Shown here: positions 12,482 through 16,762 of the stretch, in pieces
Position numbering within the stretch: the stretch's first letter is position 1
Layout: every line of letters starts with the position of its first letter
Assembly: GCA_035640715.1 (NCBI GenBank)
Contig: DASQVO010000496.1
Location: 1 to 16,762 of the forward strand
Direction: 5' to 3'
DNA: 16,762 nucleotides
DNA from: DASQVO01 sp035640715
GTDB taxonomy: Bacteria > Actinomycetota > Actinomycetes > Streptosporangiales > Streptosporangiaceae
Made by a program: the position numbers and the translations under genes
The notes under the pieces: generated by a model
Told to the model about the DNA's origin: nothing
The model's input: the letters and a program-made list of their open reading frames with translations, nothing else
The model's database searches: none

Positions 12482-13819
12482 TCAAGCCATCGCCGCGTCG
12501 CGGGCTTCAGGCGCGGCTCCGTCGCGGGCTGCGGGTGCTGCCGTGTCGCGGCCGGCAGCCCACCTCTCCCAGTCAGGCCGCAACGGCATACCGGAAGCCC
12601 CGTCGGCGGTGAGCTTGGCGCCGAGCACCTGGTGAAGCTGGATCTGATTGCGCTCGAAGCCGAGCCGCGACCCGGCCATGTACAGGCGCCATACCCGGGC
12701 GGTGCCCTGGCCGACCTCGGTGACCGCCTCATCCCAGTGCGCGTCCAGGTTCGCGCACCAGCCGGCCAGTGTCTTCGCGTAGTGCTCGCGGAGATTTTCC
12801 TCATGCCGCACCTCGAACCCGGTGTCGTTCATGAGGGAGATCAGGTAACCCGGTCCTTCGAGCTCGCCGTCGGGGAACACGTACCTGTTGATGAAGCCGC
12901 CCTTGCGGGCCGCCGGCTCGGAATTGTCCGGCCGGGTGATGCAGTGGTTGAGCAGGCGCCCGCCCGGCTTGAGCTTGCCGAAGAGGAACGCGAAGTAGCG
13001 GGGAAGCTGCCGCTTGCCGATGTGCTCGGTCAGCCCGATCGAGCTGACCGCGTCAAAGCCGGTTTCCGGCACGTCCCGGTAGTCCAGATGCCGCACCTCC
13101 GCGAGGCCGGAAAGGCCGGCCTCCTCGATGGCCCGCTGCGCCCAGGAGGCCTGCTGCTCCGACAGCGTCACCCCGAGCGCCTTCACGCCGTACTCGCGCG
13201 CCGCGTGCATCACCATGCCGCCCCAGCCGCAGCCGACGTCGAGCAGCCGCATCCCCGCGCGCAGGCCGAGCTTGCGGGCGACCAGGTCGAACTTGTGCTC
13301 CTGTGCCTGTTCCAGGGATGAGTCCTCAGTGGGATAGCAGGCGCAGGTGTAGGCCATCGACGGTCCCAGCACCCACTCGTAGAACCGGTTTGACACGTCA
13401 TAGTGGTGCGATATCGCGCTCGCGTCACGATGCTTGGAGTGCCGTTTCCCGGTGAGCCAGCGGCGCCCGACACGCACCTCCTGCGGGGGCGGCGCGAGCC
13501 GCGGGTAGAGCACCTTAGGGCCGCCGAGCGCTCGGAGCAGGCGAAGCCGCTCGGTCATGTCCAGGTTCATGTTCTGGGCCTTCGTCAGCCGGGCCAGGGC
13601 GGTGTACATGTCGCCTTCCACGTCAAGGTGGCCGGAGACATACGCGCGGGCCAGCCCGAGCGCCCCGGGCGACTGGGCGAGGTAGGACACGGCGACCGGT
13701 GAGCGGACGGTGATCCGGACCGGGGATCCCGCCCCGCCCGACCTGCTCCCGTCGTACGCCACGAACTCAACCGGGGCATCCGGTCCCGCGATCGCCTCGA
13801 AAACCTCCGCCAGCGCCAT
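12482..13819 (-). CDS. tmsB: cyclopropane-fatty-acid-synthase-like methyltransferase (TmsB/BfaB/UfaA1 type)
   Basis: This is a SAM-dependent methyltransferase of the CFA synthase family (445 residues). The N-terminal lipid-facing domain (about 35-110) includes LARAYVSGHLDVEGD. The catalytic domain follows with ISHHYDVSNRFYEWVLG, SMAYTCACY, the SAM loop LLDVGCGWGG (192-201), GVTLSEQQ, the EHIG motif (265-268, the bicarbonate-binding Glu in CFA synthase), and GGFINRYVFPDGEL. Paired with the flavoprotein upstream, it fits TmsB/BfaB, which methylates C10 of oleoyl phospholipid to a 10-methylene intermediate rather than closing a cyclopropane ring. The pairing is the reason for that choice. The tail (about 420-445) is a low-complexity Ala/Arg/Asp run. 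ATG at 13819, weak GAGGCGGGA ribosome site. The spacer to the upstream gene is 123 bp and includes a tandem repeat. Confidence 0.85.
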   Translation of the reverse strand: MALAEVFEAIAGPDAPVEFVAYDGSRSGGAGSPVRITVRSPVAVSYLAQSPGALGLARAYVSGHLDVEGDMYTALARLTKAQNMNLDMTERLRLLRALGGPKVLYPRLAPPPQEVRVGRRWLTGKRHSKHRDASAISHHYDVSNRFYEWVLGPSMAYTCACYPTEDSSLEQAQEHKFDLVARKLGLRAGMRLLDVGCGWGGMVMHAAREYGVKALGVTLSEQQASWAQRAIEEAGLSGLAEVRHLDYRDVPETGFDAVSSIGLTEHIGKRQLPRYFAFLFGKLKPGGRLLNHCITRPDNSEPAARKGGFINRYVFPDGELEGPGYLISLMNDTGFEVRHEENLREHYAKTLAGWCANLDAHWDEAVTEVGQGTARVWRLYMAGSRLGFERNQIQLHQVLGAKLTADGASGMPLRPDWERWAAGRDTAAPAARDGAAPEARDAAMA

Positions 13820-13898
13820 TCCCGCCTCGCTTCCGTCGATTTATCTATCCAGGGGCCCATGCCGCCCGGCCACGCGACGATCGCCGCGGCCATGACCG

Positions 13899-13944
13899 GG
13901 TCCTGGGCAACACTTACCAGGTCCTGGGCAACACTTACAGGGTC
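13899..13944. repeat. 21-bp tandem repeat at the flavoprotein stop (2.2 copies)
   Basis: GGTCCTGGGCAACACTTAC begins at 13899 and again at 13920. The 21-bp period continues with GGTC at 13941, and only the last two bases of the unit differ (CA versus AG). The flavoprotein stop (13943-13945) lies at the edge, so the repeat starts where coding ends, much like the repeat at the nrdR stop. Confidence 0.9.
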
Positions 13945-15355
13945 AGCGTCCACGGACGCACTTGTCGTACAGGCCAGGAAGGCGGCCGGCACTGTCGTAT
14001 TCCTGCTTCAGCTTCTCGAGGGCCGCAACGTTGTAGAGCCGGTTGAAGTCATCCTCGGGGTAGAAGGATGTCGAGTACAGCGACTTGTGCCCGCCCAGCG
14101 CGCCGACCTCGTCCTCGATCAGCCGGTTGTAGTAGCCGTCCGTGCGGCCCGGCGGCAGCGGCACCGTACCCCAGAAACCGAAGTTGACGTACACCTCGCC
14201 CGGCCGCAGCGGGTACAGCGGCCACTCGCGTGCGCCGCGCAACCGCAGCGGGCACATCCAGACCGGGCTCATCCCCACCCGGGAGGCGAAGAACGTGAGG
14301 AAGTCCGCGCCGCGCTCAACGGGGATCTCCACGTCCTGGATGACGGCCTCACGGGGTGGCCTGCGCCGGCCCTCGTTCAGCGCATCGGACAGGCCGTAGC
14401 GGCGGTCGAACGCGACCAGTTTCCGGTACACGTCCGAGCGCCGGTAACGGCTCGGCCACAGGGCCCTGATCAGCGGCTTCTGCACCCCGAAGGGCCTGGA
14501 GCACCAGAACCAGTCGGTGTCCCACCGCCACAGGTAATCGCGGATGGTGAGGAAGTCCTCGTGCGGCCCGCGAATCGAGGTGTAGTAGATGTCCCGGCCG
14601 GTGTAGTCGCTGCGCCATGGCGCGACGTCACTGAAGGCCCCGATCGTCAGGTACAGCTCGCTGGGCCCGAACGCGACGCCGTCGATGAAGTCCACGCGAT
14701 GCCCCCGGTAGCTTCCCTCAGCGGCGATCGCTGCGACCGCGGCCATGCAGGCGCTGGGCTCGGTGAACGGGAAGTGGCGCAGGTGCACGAACGGCCTGAC
14801 CGGCTCCAGCTCGATCGTGAGGGACAGCGCGTAGCCGAGGGTCCCGTAGGAGTTCGGGAAACCGGCGAAGAGGTCGCTGTGCTCGTTGTCCGGTGTCGCC
14901 GTGACTACCCGCCCGTCGCCGGTCAGGATCTCCATCTCGGTGACCGACTCATGTGGCATGCCGTTACGGAGTGAGGTGGACTCGATGCCGAGCCCGGAGA
15001 CCGCGCCGCCCAGCGTGATGGTCTTGAGCTGGGGCACGACGAGCGGCATCATGCCGTGGCGCAGCGTCGCGTCGCAGAGGTTCTCGTAGGTGGTCATGCC
15101 GCCGACGACCGCGGCGCGGGCGTCCGGGTCGACGCGCAGCACGTGACCGAACGCGGAAACGTCAAGCCCGGGGCGGTTGGCCCCGCCACGGCCGCGGGCC
15201 GGCTCACGGAACCTGAACAGGTTCGATGTGCGCTTGGCCAGCCGCATGGGCGCATCGGACGGCATCGCCACGTATGCCCGGCGCACCTCGGCAACCGCGG
15301 CGCGGTGATCCGCCATGGCTGTGGACGGCTCAAGCGTGCGCGCGATATCCATCAT
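13943..15355 (-). CDS. tmsA: FAD-dependent oxidoreductase (TmsA/BfaA type)
   Basis: This is a flavoprotein of the FAD-linked oxidase / DHCR24-like group (about 470 residues). The PCMH-type FAD domain occupies the first half: VVGGMTTYENLCDATLRHGMMPLVVPQLKTITLGGAVSGLGIESTSLRNGMPHESVTEMEILTGDG in outline, with ITLGGAVSGLGIESTSLRNG as the flavin-contact loop, then NSYGTLGYALSLTIEL. The second half is the substrate domain, ending LYDKCVRGR. In the tms/bfa pathway this enzyme reduces the 10-methylene intermediate made by the partner methyltransferase to 10-methylstearate, probably with NADPH. The start is taken as the ATG at 15355 because AGGAGA lies 4 nt upstream. A longer frame from 15406 adds residues unlike the family. 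First gene of the operon. No promoter was recognised in 15356-15718. Confidence 0.85.
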   Translation of the reverse strand: MMDIARTLEPSTAMADHRAAVAEVRRAYVAMPSDAPMRLAKRTSNLFRFREPARGRGGANRPGLDVSAFGHVLRVDPDARAAVVGGMTTYENLCDATLRHGMMPLVVPQLKTITLGGAVSGLGIESTSLRNGMPHESVTEMEILTGDGRVVTATPDNEHSDLFAGFPNSYGTLGYALSLTIELEPVRPFVHLRHFPFTEPSACMAAVAAIAAEGSYRGHRVDFIDGVAFGPSELYLTIGAFSDVAPWRSDYTGRDIYYTSIRGPHEDFLTIRDYLWRWDTDWFWCSRPFGVQKPLIRALWPSRYRRSDVYRKLVAFDRRYGLSDALNEGRRRPPREAVIQDVEIPVERGADFLTFFASRVGMSPVWMCPLRLRGAREWPLYPLRPGEVYVNFGFWGTVPLPPGRTDGYYNRLIEDEVGALGGHKSLYSTSFYPEDDFNRLYNVAALEKLKQEYDSAGRLPGLYDKCVRGR

Positions 15356-15718
15356 GCGCTCTCCTTTCCCTCCGGCGCCGCCCATGGACCGGGCCACGCA
15401 GACCATCCGACATCAGCCACCAGCCCTTCCCCCTCCGCGGCCCGGAGCCGCCCGGCGCAACAGGTGCCCGGGCGATGCTCCCGAAGCAGGCACTGGACCG
15501 GACGGACAGCTCAGGCAGTTTATCCCGGAGCCGCGATCGATCCATGGCCCGTGTCGCCGGTACCGCGTCCGGCCCGTCGCAGCGTGCCCACGCCGGCGGG
15601 AAGCCGGGCCGCTTGCCGACGGGGAACGGCTGGCCGGCTGGCGCCATGGTGACGGCGTGGCCATGACAGTCATCGTGCTCTACCATCTTTCGCTGGCCGG
15701 GCGGGCCAAACGCGGGTG
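15356..15718. other. intergenic region upstream of tmsA
   Basis: About 360 bp without a convincing gene on either strand. Open frames here are Arg/Pro/Ala-rich, lack ribosome sites and domains, and appear to be GC-driven. It contains the ribosome site of tmsA (AGGAGA, about 15360-15365) at its left end and should contain its promoter, which I cannot place. Confidence 0.5.
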
Positions 15719-15880
15719 TCAGCACGGATCATCGGGCTGCTCATCATCGGCCGTCTCCTCGCCGGGCCCGTCGTCCTCTGCCGCCGCATAGCTGGCCGCG
15801 ACCTCCTCCGGCGTCATCGGCAGCCGCGCCATCGCGGGCGGCGCGCCGGCATCGATCAGGTCACGGAGCAGCAGCGCCAT
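15719..15880 (-). CDS. 53-residue ORF, possible C-terminal gene remnant
   Basis: An open frame from ATG 15880 to TGA 15719-15721 encodes a protein that begins MALLLRDLIDAGAP, continues with LPMTPEEVAASYAAAED, and ends in an acidic tail (EETADDEQPDDPC). The composition looks like real protein, with a helix and an acidic end, unlike the GC-driven frames around it. There is no Shine-Dalgarno, and an in-frame TGA lies 27-29 nt upstream of the ATG. It reads like the last part of a longer gene whose front is missing at about 15881-15905, exactly where the plus-strand gene on the other side also loses its front. It could instead be an intact small gene. I do not recognise the family. Confidence 0.4.
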   Translation of the reverse strand: MALLLRDLIDAGAPPAMARLPMTPEEVAASYAAAEDDGPGEETADDEQPDDPC

Positions 15881-15887
15881 CGAATAG

Positions 15888-16762
15888 GCAGGGCCGCACC
15901 ATAGGTATCAGCCGGGCGGCAAGGGCGCCGCGAGAACCGAGTCCCTTACCCAGCCGGACGACATCGTGACCCTTGGCGGCAACCTCTACGTCGGGTTCCA
16001 GAACGGCGTCGGCTCAAAGGGAGAGGCGAGCACTTCCGGCAACCTGGACAGCACCCTTGCCGAGTTCACGCCTGCCGGCTCCGTCGTGAAGCAATGAGAC
16101 GTGACGGGCAAGATCGATGGGATGGGCGCCGACTCCGCGACCGGGCAGGTCATCGCGACCGTCAACGAGGACTCGAAATCCAGCCTGTACACGGTTTCCG
16201 GCGGGACCGTCACGCACTACACCTACACCCCGTCGTCGCTGCCGCACCTGGGCGGCACCGACGCCGTCGCGGTATACAACGGGAAGATCCTGATCAGCGC
16301 GTCCGCGCCGGGCACCGCCGGCAAGGCGCCGGCGTCCGCTCCGGCGGTGTTCGCGGTCACGCTGAACGCCGGGGCCAGGACCGCCGCGGTCGCTCCGTTC
16401 TTCGCTGACAACGCGACGGCCACCGGGGTAAACGCCCCAAACGCCGGCAAGAACGTCACCCTCGCACTCACGGACCCGGACTCGAACGGGGTCGTCCCGT
16501 CGGGCTCGCCGGAGTTCGCCGGGGACTTCATGCTGAACTCCCAGGGCGACCAGCAACTGATCTTCTCCGGTGCCAGCGGCCAGAACCTGCACGTCCTGAA
16601 GATCTCTAACCCGGTCGACGACACCGCCTGGGCGACCTCGGCCAGCGGTTCGCTGTACACGACGGACTCCGGTGCCGACACGGTCGACGCCATCACGGGC
16701 TCGTTCACGCCGGGGACCGCCTACACCGCGGTGGCCCCGTGCAACGCCAGCAGCGCCCCGTC
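15888..16762 (+). pseudogene. beta-propeller-like secreted protein gene, 5'-truncated with in-frame TGA
   Basis: The plus-strand frame from 15888 encodes TQPDDIVTLGGNLYVGFQNG, then GNLDSTLAEFTPAGSVVKQ, a TGA (16095-16097), and continues in the same frame as DVTGKIDGMGADSATGQVIATVNEDSKSSLYTV and on to the window end without another stop. The repeated strand-loop pattern (VIATVNED, ILISASAPG, QLIFSGASG, GSLYTTDSG) fits a beta-propeller of the secreted WD40/NHL-like type. After VVKQ a tryptophan (TGG) is expected, so the TGA looks like a single-base nonsense change. The 5' part is missing: no start codon or signal peptide precedes YQPGGKG, and a TAG closes the frame at 15885-15887. Reinitiation at a GTG just past the TGA is possible. 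The 3' end lies outside the window. Confidence 0.65.

Noticed and set aside
15330..15725. 131-codon minus frame and overlapping plus frames upstream of tmsA
   Set aside because: Low-complexity Pro/Gly/Arg composition, no ribosome site and overlap with the tmsA start. Frames on both strands are open because of GC content.

Overview
The window is high-GC chromosomal DNA from an actinobacterium; the exact taxon cannot be fixed from the sequence. Three things support this. One is the lexA / LysM protein / nrdR / nrdJ block typical of Actinobacteria. Another is a LexA site of the actinobacterial TCGAAC-N4-GTTYGA type. The third is a two-gene set of the kind that makes 10-methyl branched fatty acids. 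No rRNA, tRNA, CRISPR array, insertion sequence or replication origin was seen.

Layout. Positions 288-2507 (all minus strand) form an accessory patch: a Fic-family gene that has lost its catalytic 3' half, a 2OG/Fe(II)-type oxygenase, and a VapBC-like toxin-antitoxin pair. Positions 2508-2888 are intergenic and hold the nrdJ terminator. Positions 2889-6373 carry nrdR and nrdJ (B12-dependent ribonucleotide reductase) on the minus strand, preceded by two NrdR-box-like sites 32 bp apart. Positions 6647-8580 hold a LysM membrane protein (minus) divergent from lexA (plus). Their shared intergenic region contains one clear LexA box over the lexA promoter. It also contains a run of four abutting 16-bp LexA-box-like units on the LysM side, and a 34-codon small ORF that overlaps the LysM start codon as ATGA. 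leuS (8722-11238, minus) converges on lexA. Its leader carries a nine-residue peptide ORF with three consecutive leucine codons, followed by two abutting hairpins, the second with a T-run: the pattern of a leucine attenuator. mgsA (methylglyoxal synthase, plus) follows. Positions 12212-15355 (minus) hold a flavoprotein and a cyclopropane-fatty-acid-synthase-like methyltransferase (tmsA/tmsB or bfaA/bfaB type) and an internally deleted maleylpyruvate-isomerase-family gene. The last 1 kb is degenerate: a small minus-strand ORF or gene remnant abuts a 5'-truncated plus-strand beta-propeller-like gene that carries an in-frame TGA.

How the parts work together. LexA and NrdR are two regulators that tie the central block to DNA damage and to dNTP supply: damage should derepress lexA and probably the LysM protein, whose position matches the SOS division inhibitors Rv2719c, DivS and YneA, while NrdR should hold nrdRJ down when dNTP/dATP is high. 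The leuS leader would couple leucyl-tRNA synthetase expression to charged tRNA-Leu. The tmsAB pair is expected to methylate and then reduce oleoyl chains of membrane lipids.

Most noteworthy: the leuS leader peptide with its terminator, the head-to-tail LexA-like array with a coupled small ORF, and several partly erased genes (Fic, MDMPI, beta-propeller) that show ongoing decay at the edges of the conserved blocks.
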